Counted from the stretch's first letter, positions 17,667 through 26,635 are shown. The stretch: 45,258 nt of DNA from Actinomadura kijaniata NBRC 14229 (GCF_001552175.1 NZ_BCQR01000095.1:1-45258), one strand, 5' to 3'. Notes: generated by a model from the letters alone, not told the origin. Program-made: numbers and translations.

Positions 17667-17756
17667 TCAAAACAGACACTCATGCAGGCAATGCCCGAGG
17701 TCGATACCCCGCCACCGCGGCAACGGCGCCGACACGATCCGCGCCTTGTCCGTCAT
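17667..17756 (-). CDS. Mini-gene (29 residues) coupled to the zinc-finger-like gene
   Basis: MTDKARIVSAPLPRWRGIDL, ending GHCLHECLF. A longer in-frame start at 17852 would give 61 residues, with a Pro/Thr-rich extension. AGGAAC precedes the shorter start. The stop and the next ATG are adjacent (TGAATG). It could be a leader peptide or a real small protein; the family is unknown. Confidence 0.4.
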   Translation of the reverse strand: MTDKARIVSAPLPRWRGIDLGHCLHECLF

Positions 17757-17867
17757 GGCTGCCGGTTCCTGGGGTGATGGTCGTGAGGTTGGTGTGTTCG
17801 TTACCACCGTGGGCGGGGGCAGGACTTCTGGCGTGGCGGGAGGGTAGGTCATGCTCGTCGAGACAGG

Positions 17868-18932
17868 TCAGGTGAGGAGTTTCTCCAAGGCGGCTGTGTA
17901 GGGGGCGATGTCCAAGCCCTGGGTCGCCAGCCAGGTGTCGTTGTAGTAGGTGCCTGCGTAGCGGTCGCCGCGATCGCAGATGAGGGTGACGATGGAGCCG
18001 GTCTTGCCGGTTTTGCGCATTTCCGCGACGAGTTGCAGGGCGCCCCAGAGGTTCGTGCCGGTGGAGCCGCCGGCCTTCAGGCCGGTGAGGCGGTGGAGGT
18101 GGCGCATCGCGGCGAGGGACGCTGCGTCCGGGACCTGGATCATGTGGTCGATCACCGCGGGGATGAACGACGGCTCGACCCGGGGGCGTCCGATGCCCTC
18201 GATGCGTGAGGAGAGGCCGGTGGCATGGCCAAGGTCGCGCTCCTTCCAGCCTTGGTAGAACGAGCTGTTCTCCGGGTCGACGACGCAGAGCCGGGTGCGG
18301 TGGCGGCGGTAGCGCAGGTACCGTCCGATCGTGGCGCTAGTCCCGCCCGTCCCGGCGCCGACGACGATCCAGGCGGGGACGGGGTGGAGCTCCTTGCGCA
18401 GCTGCTGGAAGATCGACTCGGCGATGTTGTTGTTGCCGCGCCAGTCGGTTGCGCGCTCGGCGTAGGTGAACTGGTCCATGAAGTGGCCGCCGGTCTTTGC
18501 GGCGAGCCGCTCCGACTCCCGGTAGATCGTGGTGGGATCGGACACCAGGTGGGGCCGGCCGCCGTAGAACTCGATCATCGCGATCTTCTCGGGGCTGGTG
18601 GAGGCGGGCATCACCGCGACGAACGGAAGGCCGAGCAGCCGAGCGAAGTAGGCCTCGGAGACCGCGGTCGAGCCGCTGGACGCCTCGATGATCGTGGTGT
18701 CAGGGCCGATCCAGCCGTTGCAGAGCCCGTACAGGAACAGCGATCGGGCAAGCCGGTGCTTGAGCGACCCGGTGGGGTGCACCGACTCGTCCTTGAGGTA
18801 CAGGTCGATGCCCCAGGCGCGGGGCAGCGGGAACGCGTGCAGGTGGGTGTCGGCGCTGCGGTTGGCGTCGGCCTCGATGAGGCGGACCGCCTCCTCCGTC
18901 CAGGAGGAGGCGGCCGCGGGATCCAGCGTCAT
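17868..18932 (-). CDS. cds1: Cds1-like PLP-dependent cysteine desulfhydrase / cysteine synthase family
   Basis: A 354-residue fold-type II PLP enzyme. HPTGSLKHR places the Schiff-base lysine at Lys58, EASSGSTAVSEAYFARLLG binds the substrate carboxylate and GAGTGGTSATIGRYLR binds PLP phosphate. The sequence (LYLKDESVHPTGSLK, CDRGDRYAGTYYNDTWL) resembles Mycobacterium tuberculosis Cds1 (Rv3684), which turns cysteine into H2S, ammonia and pyruvate, rather than CysK/CysM. Its start overlaps the OsmC stop (ATGA), and it is the last gene of the leftward DUF917 operon. In that context it may desulfurise a thiol product of ring cleavage; a synthase role using sulfide is the alternative. Confidence 0.85.
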   Translation of the reverse strand: MTLDPAAASSWTEEAVRLIEADANRSADTHLHAFPLPRAWGIDLYLKDESVHPTGSLKHRLARSLFLYGLCNGWIGPDTTIIEASSGSTAVSEAYFARLLGLPFVAVMPASTSPEKIAMIEFYGGRPHLVSDPTTIYRESERLAAKTGGHFMDQFTYAERATDWRGNNNIAESIFQQLRKELHPVPAWIVVGAGTGGTSATIGRYLRYRRHRTRLCVVDPENSSFYQGWKERDLGHATGLSSRIEGIGRPRVEPSFIPAVIDHMIQVPDAASLAAMRHLHRLTGLKAGGSTGTNLWGALQLVAEMRKTGKTGSIVTLICDRGDRYAGTYYNDTWLATQGLDIAPYTAALEKLLT

Positions 18933-19321
18933 GACGCGGTGACCGCCTTGACGACGAACTCGGGGTGCTCGGCGATCGTGTGGTGCACCTTGCAGCGGTT
19001 CCCCGCCCGCACCAGGGTGTCGATCTCCTTCTGGGTCAGCCCGGCCGGGAAGGTGTAGGTGACGTTGATGGTGCCGAAGCGCACCGGTTTGGGAACGGTG
19101 TCGGCCGACACCTCCACCGTCGTGCCCTCGACCGCGATCCCGTTCGTCATGCCGAAGTGGACGAGCGTCGCGAGCATGCAGGAGGCCAGCCCGCCAAGGA
19201 ACAGCTCGGTCGCCATCCACGTGCCGTCCTCGGGACCCCAGTCGGTGGTGACCTTGGCCCGTCCGTTGCCGACCGTGAGGTTGGTGCCGCCGTCGTGCCT
19301 GACGTGAACCGTCGTTTCCAT
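18929..19321 (-). CDS. OsmC family peroxiredoxin-like protein
   Basis: A 130-residue OsmC-fold protein. Both redox cysteines are present: Cys48 in GGLASCMLATL and Cys110 in AGNRCKVHHTI. OsmC/Ohr proteins reduce organic hydroperoxides through this cysteine pair, and some members act on other reactive small molecules. GGAGAACG precedes the ATG. The gene lies 19 bases after DUF917 and overlaps the Cds1-like gene by four bases, so it is cotranscribed. Here it probably protects against, or processes, a reactive sulfur or peroxide product of the pathway. The normal Pro after the second Cys is replaced by Lys (CKVH rather than CPVH). Confidence 0.9.
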   Translation of the reverse strand: METTVHVRHDGGTNLTVGNGRAKVTTDWGPEDGTWMATELFLGGLASCMLATLVHFGMTNGIAVEGTTVEVSADTVPKPVRFGTINVTYTFPAGLTQKEIDTLVRAGNRCKVHHTIAEHPEFVVKAVTAS

Positions 19322-19340
19322 GATCGTTCTCCAATCCGGC

Positions 19341-20459
19341 TCAGCGAGCCGCAGCGAGCGTTTCCACCGGGACGAAGTCGTGGTCGTAGCCGAAGTAGCG
19401 CGGCCCGGCGAGGGCGAGACCTGCCTCGGACCGCCAGCGGGGGTGGCAGGGCAGGCCGAGCACCGCGATGCGGAACCCGTACCGCATCGCCTCGGTGGTG
19501 ACCGGCTCGCCGGTGTCGGCGTCCAGGACACAGATCAGATCGGGCACCGACGCGACGACCTGGCCGGCCACCTGCGCCACGAGATGCTCGTTTTGGAAGG
19601 CCAGCATCATCTCGGTGCCCGCGTGGGCGCCGGTGCCTGCGAGGGTGGCCAGCCCGCGCGCGAACCCCCGCTCGGTGCGTCGCTCGACGTCCACCACCTT
19701 GCCGCGGAACAGCACGGTGCCGCCCATCTGTTCGACGATGCGCTCGGCGGCGTCGGCGTGCTCGGCGCGCGCCACCCGCAGGATCTCTCCGAGCCGCCCC
19801 GCCAGCGTCAGCGTGCCCGGGACGAGTGCGGTACGGGCCTGCGCGCCGGTCATCGGGTACAGCGCGATGGCCGCCGAACACCCCATGTCGACCGTCGCCG
19901 AGCGTGCCAGCCGCTCAGACCAGCCGTTGTCGACGGTGCGCAGGACGACGGTGTTGCCCTTCTCATCCGACATCGCCATCGGGCTGGCGGAGATCCCGTC
20001 GAGGGTGGGCAGCACCATCTGCAGTTCGGGGAAGGCGCGGCCCATGCCGTCGGCGTCCAACAGCGGCAGCCCGGTTTCGGCTGCGGTGATGATCGGTGTC
20101 ATCGAGTTGAGGCCGCCCGCCTCCAGGCACGCCACGTGCGTCACGGGCCGGCCCAGCACCGCGCCGAGCGACTCCAGCGCGCCGCGGAACTCATGTCCGG
20201 CCAGCGGCTTCTCCACGATCACCGTCGGTGCGCCCATGACCCCGACCGGGACCACGACCGCATCGTCCGGCAGCTGCTCCGGGCGCACCACCTCCACGGG
20301 ACCGCGCTCGCGCAGGACCCGCTCGGCGAGCAGGCGGCCGAGGTAGGGGTCGCCGCCGCCGCCTGTGCCGAGCAGGGCGGCGCCCCGTGCGATGTCGGGC
20401 AGGTCCGCGGCGCAGATCTGGCCCGTCGCGCGCATGTCGTTCGTGAGCATGTCGGTCAT
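19341..20459 (-). CDS. DUF917 family (S-methyl-thiohydantoin desulfurase-like), operon copy
   Basis: A 372-residue protein with the DUF917 landmarks: ARGAALLGTGGGGDPYLGRL, PTVIVEKPLAG, LEAGGLNSMTPI, LPLLDADGMGRAFPELQM and the C-terminal VASVPDLICVLDADTGEPV. The family is now linked to S-methyl-thiohydantoin desulfurase, which removes methanethiol from an S-methylated thiohydantoin ring to leave hydantoin; members are usually paired with a ~515-residue HyuA-like protein, as here. The gene starts one base after the hyuA-like stop (TGAGATG), so the two proteins are probably made together and may form a complex. The actual substrate in this host is not shown by sequence. Confidence 0.85.
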   Translation of the reverse strand: MTDMLTNDMRATGQICAADLPDIARGAALLGTGGGGDPYLGRLLAERVLRERGPVEVVRPEQLPDDAVVVPVGVMGAPTVIVEKPLAGHEFRGALESLGAVLGRPVTHVACLEAGGLNSMTPIITAAETGLPLLDADGMGRAFPELQMVLPTLDGISASPMAMSDEKGNTVVLRTVDNGWSERLARSATVDMGCSAAIALYPMTGAQARTALVPGTLTLAGRLGEILRVARAEHADAAERIVEQMGGTVLFRGKVVDVERRTERGFARGLATLAGTGAHAGTEMMLAFQNEHLVAQVAGQVVASVPDLICVLDADTGEPVTTEAMRYGFRIAVLGLPCHPRWRSEAGLALAGPRYFGYDHDFVPVETLAAAR

Positions 20460-20460
20460 C

Positions 20461-22008
20461 TCAGTCCCCCAGCTTCAGATCGCCCACGGCCTTTACGCGG
20501 ACGCGGATCGAGTTGCCCGGCAGGTAGGCGATCGGCAGTTCGTCCACCTCCAGGACGCGGACGGTGCCGGGGTCGGCCCCGGCGAGCACCGCCTTCTCGG
20601 CGGCCCCGGCCCGCGCCTCCTCCAGCGCCTCGGCCCGCGACCGCCCCTCCAGCGTGACGATCCGGTCGATCTCGCCGCCGACCTGCGCGATCGCGGCGCC
20701 GATCGCGTTGGCGACGGCGAAGTGCCCGGGCCGGATCACCTTGTCGAAGCCGGGCAGCCGGTCGGGCAGCAGGACGCTGCCGCCGCCGACGAGCACGGCA
20801 GGCAGCGGCTCGGGCGAGGTGCGCATCATGTCTGCGGTGGCGGCGATTCGGGTTGCGATGCGATCGAGCCCGCGGCGGACGAGGTCGCGGTCCAGTCGCG
20901 CGACCCGTGCCGGGTCGCCGAGCTTGGTCATGCCGGCGGCGACGGCGAGGTCGGTGGCGGTGAGCGTGTCGCCACCGAACACGCGGGCCTTGCTGGTGAG
21001 CCGGAAACCGACGCTGCGCGGGCCGACCTCCACCTCCTCGCCCACGTCCACGAGGCTGCCGCCGCCGATGCCGATCGACACGACGTCTGGCATCCGGAAG
21101 TTGGTGCGGACGCCGCCGACGTCTACCTCGGTCGTGGCCGGGCGCGGGAAGCCGCCGGCGATGACGCCGACGTCGGTGGTGGTGCCCCCGATGTCGATCA
21201 CCACGCAGTCGGCCTGGCCGGACAGCAGCGCCGCGCCCCGCATCGAGTTCGTCGGGCCCGCTGCGAACGTGACGACCGGGTAGCGCTGGACGAAGTCGGC
21301 GTCGACCAGCGTCCCGTCGTTCTGCGACAGGTAGAGCGGGGCATCGAGCCCGGCTCCCTTGAGCGCCTTGGTGAACCCGCGGGTGATGCGGCTGGCGACC
21401 TCCAGCAGCGACGCGTTGATGATCGTTGCGTTCTCCCGCTCCAGCAGCCCGATCCGTCCGATCTCGTGCGACAGTGAGACCCGGAGCCCGGGTAGCAGCT
21501 CGGTGAGGGTCTCCGCCGCCTCGCGCTCCATCTCGTCGTTGACGGGAGAGAAGATCGAGGAGATCGCGGCGGTGCGGACCCCGATCCGGCCCAGGTCGTC
21601 AGCGATCCGGGCCAGCTCGTCCCGGTCTAGCTTGGAGATCTCGCGGCCGTCGAACTCGTGGCCACCGTGGCAGAGGTAGACGTGGTCGCCGACGGCGGTA
21701 CGGAGCCGGTCGGGCCAGTCCGTCAGCGGCGGAAGGCCGGAGGCGGCGGGCAGCCCGAGCCGGATCGCGGCGGTGGGCGCGAGGTCGCGTCCCTCGACAA
21801 CGGCGTTGGTGAAGTGCGTCGTGCCGATCATCACCGCGGCGATGTCGGCCGGCCGAAACGGGCTGGTCTCGCCGAGCGCCCGCAGCGCGTCCACGATGCC
21901 GCCGGTCACGTCCTCGGTCGTGGCTCTTTTGACCGAGCCGAGGACGGTTTCCCCGTCCATCAGGACGGCATCGGTGTTCGTACCGCCGACGTCGATGCCG
22001 ATATGCAT
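20461..22008 (-). CDS. Hydantoinase/oxoprolinase (HyuA-like) ATPase
   Basis: A 515-residue protein. The N-terminus MHIGIDVGGTNTDAVLMDGE and the internal VVIDIGGTTTDVGVIAGG are the two phosphate motifs of the actin-like ATPase fold of HyuA/oxoprolinase proteins. MIGTTHFTNAVVEGRDLAP and VFGGDTLTATDLAVAAG are also typical. It is shorter than classical HyuA (~680) and there is no HyuB gene, matching the variant that pairs with DUF917. GGAGGA supports the start at 22008. It would open a hydantoin-type or lactam ring with ATP, or activate it for the DUF917 partner. It lies between the permease gene (72 bases upstream) and DUF917 (1 base). Confidence 0.87.
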   Translation of the reverse strand: MHIGIDVGGTNTDAVLMDGETVLGSVKRATTEDVTGGIVDALRALGETSPFRPADIAAVMIGTTHFTNAVVEGRDLAPTAAIRLGLPAASGLPPLTDWPDRLRTAVGDHVYLCHGGHEFDGREISKLDRDELARIADDLGRIGVRTAAISSIFSPVNDEMEREAAETLTELLPGLRVSLSHEIGRIGLLERENATIINASLLEVASRITRGFTKALKGAGLDAPLYLSQNDGTLVDADFVQRYPVVTFAAGPTNSMRGAALLSGQADCVVIDIGGTTTDVGVIAGGFPRPATTEVDVGGVRTNFRMPDVVSIGIGGGSLVDVGEEVEVGPRSVGFRLTSKARVFGGDTLTATDLAVAAGMTKLGDPARVARLDRDLVRRGLDRIATRIAATADMMRTSPEPLPAVLVGGGSVLLPDRLPGFDKVIRPGHFAVANAIGAAIAQVGGEIDRIVTLEGRSRAEALEEARAGAAEKAVLAGADPGTVRVLEVDELPIAYLPGNSIRVRVKAVGDLKLGD

Positions 22009-22080
22009 GAGTCCTCCGTGGTTTTCGTTCGGGCGGGTGTCGCCGACGGGTCGGTCGGCCGGTGGGCGGTGCTTCATCAG

Positions 22081-23487
22081 CTAGTCGGCTCCCGGGGGAA
22101 ACGTGCTCGCCCCGGTGGACGGCGCCGATGGCGTGGACGGGCCCGACGGCGCCGGCGAGGTGGACGGGATCTGGGGGCGGTCGCGACGGACCAGCCCGAG
22201 CTTGCCGAGAACGGCGTATCCCACGCAGGCGACGACCAGGGCGTTGATGGCCGGGATCCCGGCGTCGACGAAGTGCCCGACCGCGGTGCCGCACACCCAC
22301 GCGAGGATGCCGGCGGGCACCCAGTCGGGCGCTTTGTCGGGCAGGTCCCCGCGCCGCCGTGAGGCCTCCAGGTCCGGCCGCCAGGCACGGACGACGAAGT
22401 ACTCGGCGATCATGATCCCGGCGATGGGCGGGATCAGGATGCCAAGGAAGGTCAGGAACTCGATGAAGTGGGTGAGGATGCCGGTCGCCGACAGCACCGA
22501 GCCCAGGGCGCCGATGACCAGCGTGACCCGCGCCCGGGCGACCTTCAGGCCGGTGAGCACGTTGATGACGTTGACCAGGCCGAGCGTGGAGGAGTAGAGG
22601 TTCCAGTCGTTGATCTTCACAATGGAGGCGATCAGCACGACCGTGCCGATCAGCCCGCTGGTCGAGGTGATGATCGCGACGACGTCGGAGGTACGGGCGG
22701 CGTGCGCGAGCAGCACACCGATCAGCCCGACGACGTACTCGCCGAGCGTCACGCCCACCAGCGTCTGCTTGACCACGTCACCGACAGAGCGGTTGTAGCG
22801 GGTCATGTCGGGCGTCATCACGGCGCCGACGATGAAGCCGCCCGCGACGAGCGTCGCGCCCGCGGCCAGCGACATCGGCTCGCCCGCTGGCGGGGAGGAG
22901 ATCAGCTCGTTGAACGAGTGGCGGGACAGCTCGCGGCCGATCGACCAGGTCGCAAGGACGAGGAACGCCGGGACCGTGACGTAGGCGGCCCACGCCATGC
23001 CCTTGAACCCGTACACCACGACCGCGGTGACGCCCAGTCCGCCGATCAGCGACCAGACCTCGACGGGCAGCCCGCCGATCAGCGAATGCAGCCCCTTGGC
23101 GAACACGGCGTTCTGGACGCCGAACCAGCCGATCAGGCTGACCGCCACGGTGAGGCCGATGAGCGCCGAGCCCTTGGAGCCGAAGCCGGTCCAGCGCGCG
23201 AGCACGGAGGTGGACAGTCCCTCCCGCACCCCGATGACCCCGATGTAGATCGTCACGATCTCCAGCAGGACCGAGCCGAGGGTGATGGCGAGCACCGCGT
23301 CCCAGAAGCTCATGCCGAGCCCCAGCGTGGCGCCCAGCAGGAACTGCGCGAGCGCCGACAGCTGACCGAAGCGCTGGGTGGCCACCGACCACCAGGAGTA
23401 GCGCTCGGACTCGGGGACGCGCAGGAGCGAGTAGTCGTCGTGGTCGACCGGAGCTCCAGCAGTCTCTGGTTGTGCGTGTGGTGTCAT
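22081..23487 (-). CDS. NCS1-family permease (cytosine/hydantoin type)
   Basis: A 468-residue membrane protein with about 12 helices. QFLLGATLGLGMSFWDAVLA, VSLIGWFGVQNAVFAKGL and VMTPDMTRYNR are NCS1 (CodB/Mhp1) hallmarks in helices 1, 3 and 6. NCS1 transporters carry nucleobases, allantoin and hydantoins with H+ or Na+. The C-terminal ~40 residues are a Ser/Pro/Thr-rich tail. GGAGGGCG precedes the ATG. As first gene of the leftward operon it very likely imports the heterocycle that HyuA-like and DUF917 process. The promoter lies in the 297-base gap facing the second DUF917 gene. Confidence 0.9.
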   Translation of the reverse strand: MTPHAQPETAGAPVDHDDYSLLRVPESERYSWWSVATQRFGQLSALAQFLLGATLGLGMSFWDAVLAITLGSVLLEIVTIYIGVIGVREGLSTSVLARWTGFGSKGSALIGLTVAVSLIGWFGVQNAVFAKGLHSLIGGLPVEVWSLIGGLGVTAVVVYGFKGMAWAAYVTVPAFLVLATWSIGRELSRHSFNELISSPPAGEPMSLAAGATLVAGGFIVGAVMTPDMTRYNRSVGDVVKQTLVGVTLGEYVVGLIGVLLAHAARTSDVVAIITSTSGLIGTVVLIASIVKINDWNLYSSTLGLVNVINVLTGLKVARARVTLVIGALGSVLSATGILTHFIEFLTFLGILIPPIAGIMIAEYFVVRAWRPDLEASRRRGDLPDKAPDWVPAGILAWVCGTAVGHFVDAGIPAINALVVACVGYAVLGKLGLVRRDRPQIPSTSPAPSGPSTPSAPSTGASTFPPGAD

Positions 23488-23633
23488 GGATCGCCCTCCG
23501 CATCGGACGAGGCCAGCCTGCGCTCGGCCATCCACAGGGCTTTGACCTGCGGTTTCTTCGTTCTGATGACGGCAAGCGTAAGCCGCGTCACAATGCGGGC
23601 CAATGAGCCGAATGCTGCGCCTGAAGGTGATCA

Positions 23634-23650
23634 ATGTGCAATCGGCACAT
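23634..23650. promoter_or_regulatory. Palindromic operator candidate in the divergent promoter
   Basis: The sequence ATGTGC-AATCG-GCACAT is a perfect inverted repeat with 6-base arms and a 5-base spacer. It lies midway between the permease gene (start 23487) and the DUF917/PucR genes (start 23785). It is the most symmetrical site in the gap and a natural binding site for the PucR regulator encoded next door. Confidence 0.55.
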
Positions 23651-23784
23651 GCCCTCCTAAGGCCACGCCGGCGAAGCGTGCGGCGCCCGATTCCCGCCCC
23701 GATCCCGGCATTCGCGGCCTGACCAGGTCAAACTCGCGCATTCGTCGTGGACGCGGTCGTCGGCCGCCGCGTACCGTGAGGAGG

Positions 23785-24873
23785 ATGGAGCTGACCGCCG
23801 GTGATGTGGCCGATCTGGCGATGGGCGCGCAACTGTTCGGCTCGGGCGGCGGCGGACGCACCGACGCGGCCGAGCGCATGGTGCGCCGCGTCCTGACCCA
23901 TCTCGGCCCGCTGCCCGTCGTCGCCGCGGCCGACCTGCCCAGGGACTCCTCGGTGGCCTGCGTCGGCGCGGTCGGCTCGTCCACCGTCATGGTCGAGCGG
24001 CTGCCTGGCGCGGAGGAGTTCGTGCGCGCCGCCCGGTCGCTGGAGCGGCATGTCGGGTCCCCGCTCGTGGCGGTCCAGCCGCTGGAGATCGGCGGCGTCA
24101 ACGGGCTGCTCGGCGTGGCCGCCGCGGCCTGGTTGGGCCTGCCGCTCGTCGATGGCGACGCCATGGGCCGGGCGTTCCCGCGGCTCGACCAGACGGTGCT
24201 GCAAGGAAGGTCGCCCGTCGTCGCGGCCGTGTCCGACCCCACCGGCAACACCGCCATCCTGGAATGCCTCGACGGCGCGGCCCTCGAACGCGTCGTCCGC
24301 GCAAGCCTGCCGGCCCTCGGCGCCTGGGCGGGCCTGGCCATGCACCACGACACCGCCGCCCGATACGCGCGGTGCTCGATCAACGGGTCGGTGAGCCGGG
24401 CGCTGACACTTGGCGGGCTGCTGCGCCGCGCCGGGTCCGAACCCGGCGGACGCGAGGCCTTCCTCAGGTCGGCACGTGCGGTGTCGCTGTTCCGGGGGCG
24501 CGTCCTGGAGGTCCGGCGCGACCGGTCGTCCGAGCGCACCGGTGGCGTGGCGTCCGTCCAGCATCTGGTGGATCCTGCGCGTACGCTGCGGATCGAGTTC
24601 GCCGACGAGTACGTTCTCGCTCTCGACGACGGCGTCGACGTCGCCCGGGTCCCCGACATCATCTGCGGGCTGGACGACCGTACATGGAGGCCCATCAGCG
24701 TGGAGGAGCTCGCGGTGAACGAGATGATCGAGGTGATCCGGCTGCCGGCGCCGTCCCGATGGGACGATCCAAAGCTGCGGGACAGGGTCGGCTTGGAGAC
24801 CTACGGCCTGGCGGACTTCGGTCCGGACACCGGCGCGGACGCCCCTGCGGGCAGGCGGGAGGTGGGGGAGTAG
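23785..24873 (+). CDS. DUF917 family, divergent second copy
   Basis: A 362-residue protein with the family motifs LAMGAQLFGSGGGGRTDAAE, STVMVERLPGAEEF, PLEIGGVNGL, PLVDGDAMGRAFPRL and VARVPDIICGLDD. It differs throughout from the copy at 19341, so the two are old paralogues rather than a recent duplication. AGGAGG directly abuts the ATG, too close for normal spacing; a GTG nine bases upstream or leaderless translation are alternatives. The gene ends one base before the PucR gene. It may act on a related ring, or form a heteromer with the other copy. Confidence 0.85.
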   Translation: MELTAGDVADLAMGAQLFGSGGGGRTDAAERMVRRVLTHLGPLPVVAAADLPRDSSVACVGAVGSSTVMVERLPGAEEFVRAARSLERHVGSPLVAVQPLEIGGVNGLLGVAAAAWLGLPLVDGDAMGRAFPRLDQTVLQGRSPVVAAVSDPTGNTAILECLDGAALERVVRASLPALGAWAGLAMHHDTAARYARCSINGSVSRALTLGGLLRRAGSEPGGREAFLRSARAVSLFRGRVLEVRRDRSSERTGGVASVQHLVDPARTLRIEFADEYVLALDDGVDVARVPDIICGLDDRTWRPISVEELAVNEMIEVIRLPAPSRWDDPKLRDRVGLETYGLADFGPDTGADAPAGRREVGE

Positions 24874-24874
24874 C

Positions 24875-26455
24875 GTGCGGACGCTGGTACAGGACCTGCT
24901 CGATCTGCGCGAGTTGCGCGGCGCGACCCTGGCGGGCGGGACGCGCGGCCTCTCCGCCCCGGTCGCCGAGATCGTCCTGGTCCAGCCCGACGACGTCCTC
25001 AGCGCAGCGATCCCCGCGGAGTCCGGCGTGGTGTTCAGCACCGATGGTGGCCGGACGCACATGCGCTGCGGCCACCTCGTCGACGTGCTGCTGCGCCGCG
25101 CCCACGCCGCGCGAGCCCGAGCTTTGATCGTCTGCGGGGGTCCCGCCAGTCCCGCCGCGACCCGCCGGCTCGCCGACCGCCTGAACCTCCCGCTGGTCCA
25201 GGCGCACAACCGGACACCGCTGGAACTGGCCACCGCCTTGCGGACGGCGGTACTCGGCCCGCGGCTCGTGCAGAGCGAGACGCTGCTTGAACTCAACCGG
25301 CTGCTGCGGTCCGCGCGCCGGTCGCCCGACCGCATGCTCGCCGCGCTCGGCACGGTGCTGGACGCCTCGGTCAGCGCCTGCAACGCGCAGGGCACGCTCG
25401 TGGCCGGAACGCCGCCCATCACCTCGGTCGAGGAGATCATCGGTGTGCGGGGCATCACCACGCTGGTTGGCGAGCGTGCCGTGGCGGCCGTGCTGCCCGT
25501 GCTCGGACCCGCCGGGACGACCTCGCTGTGGGTCGCGGCGGAGCGCTCGGTGGAGGAGCAACGCGGCGGGCCGCGCTGGCGCGAGACGGCCGAACGGGCA
25601 CTGGCGCTGGCACACGGCGAGCTGTCTGCCTGGCTGGTGCGCGAGCGGCTCAGATCCGAACGGGACGCCCGGCTGCGCGGCACCCTGCTCACCGAGATCC
25701 TCGACCACGGCGATGCGCTGCCCGCGCACATCGCCGATCAGGCCATGATGATCGGGTGGCGCCTCGACGGCTGGCACAGCGGGGTGCACATCACGGTCGC
25801 CGGTGCCGCCGACTCCGCGTCTGTGCACTCGGAGATGCTGGTCGACGCCATCGGACGCGCCGGGCTCGACATCGGCCCGTTCGTCCAGCGCGCCGACGGC
25901 TGGTCCGCGTGGCTGACCACGCCGAAGGCGCCACTGCCCGCGCAGACCGCCACGGTCAGGAAGGCCCTGGAGGTCGGGCTGGCCGAGCTTGGACGCCGCC
26001 CCTATCGGCTCAGGCTCGCCGCGGGCATCGGGAGCCCGGCGCGGGATGCCGGAGGGATCGCCAGTACCCTCGCCGAGGCACGGCAGGCCGCGGTCGCCGC
26101 GTCCACCGAGGGCGGTCCCGGCGCGGTGCGCCGCGTGGAGGAACTGGGCGCGGCACGGATTCTGCTCGGCTGGTACGGCTCGCGCGCGTTCGCCGACTAC
26201 GCCCGGCAGCTCCTGGCGCCGCTGCTGGCCTCCGGCGAGAAGGAAGTGCTGGCAACCGTCGAGAGCTACATCGACCACGCCTGCTCGGCGGGCACGACGG
26301 CGCGGGCACTTGGCCTGCACCGCAACACCGTCGCGCAGCGGATCCGGCGTGCCGAACGGCTGCTCGGCCTGCCTCTGACCCACGCGGAGACCCGCCTGGC
26401 GATCCAGCTCGCCTGCCGGGTCCTCCGCTCCACCCCCGACCCCATCGACCTCTGA
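24875..26455 (+). CDS. PucR-family transcriptional regulator
   Basis: A 526-residue protein starting with GTG, one base after the DUF917 stop, with GGTGGGGGAG as ribosome site. The N-terminal ~120 residues (RTLVQDLLDLRELRGATLAG, then VVFSTDGGRT) match the PucR ligand domain, the middle is a CdaR GGDEF-like region (HSGVHITVAGAADSASVHSE), and the C-terminus has the PucR helix-turn-helix (ACSAGTTARALGLHRNTVAQ, RIRRAERLLG). PucR proteins activate purine, allantoin and related catabolic genes in response to a pathway metabolite. It most likely controls both arms of this locus through the palindrome at 23634. Confidence 0.9.
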   Translation: MRTLVQDLLDLRELRGATLAGGTRGLSAPVAEIVLVQPDDVLSAAIPAESGVVFSTDGGRTHMRCGHLVDVLLRRAHAARARALIVCGGPASPAATRRLADRLNLPLVQAHNRTPLELATALRTAVLGPRLVQSETLLELNRLLRSARRSPDRMLAALGTVLDASVSACNAQGTLVAGTPPITSVEEIIGVRGITTLVGERAVAAVLPVLGPAGTTSLWVAAERSVEEQRGGPRWRETAERALALAHGELSAWLVRERLRSERDARLRGTLLTEILDHGDALPAHIADQAMMIGWRLDGWHSGVHITVAGAADSASVHSEMLVDAIGRAGLDIGPFVQRADGWSAWLTTPKAPLPAQTATVRKALEVGLAELGRRPYRLRLAAGIGSPARDAGGIASTLAEARQAAVAASTEGGPGAVRRVEELGAARILLGWYGSRAFADYARQLLAPLLASGEKEVLATVESYIDHACSAGTTARALGLHRNTVAQRIRRAERLLGLPLTHAETRLAIQLACRVLRSTPDPIDL

Positions 26456-26635
26456 GGAACGCGCTTGCGGGACCGTCGCGCCTGCAACGGCAGCGGCACT
26501 TGAACCCTTAGCCACAAAAACCCTGAGCTGATTCCCACCTGAGTCCGCAGGCCACGAGCCGGTTGCGAACGAGCGATCGCCCCCTTGAAAAGGGTGAACC
26601 GACTGGAAAGACTTCTCCAAGCTGGAGAGAGCCGA

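Noticed and set aside
22468..24873. Very long open frame (about 800 codons) antisense to the permease and continuing into the DUF917 gene
   Set aside because: The part before 23785 is Asp/Gly/Arg-rich antisense shadow of the GC-rich permease gene. Only the portion from 23785 has DUF917 homology.
23728..25731. Long minus-strand frame opposite DUF917 and PucR
   Set aside because: Ser/Arg/Thr-rich shadow composition with no domain; the opposite strand has clear families.
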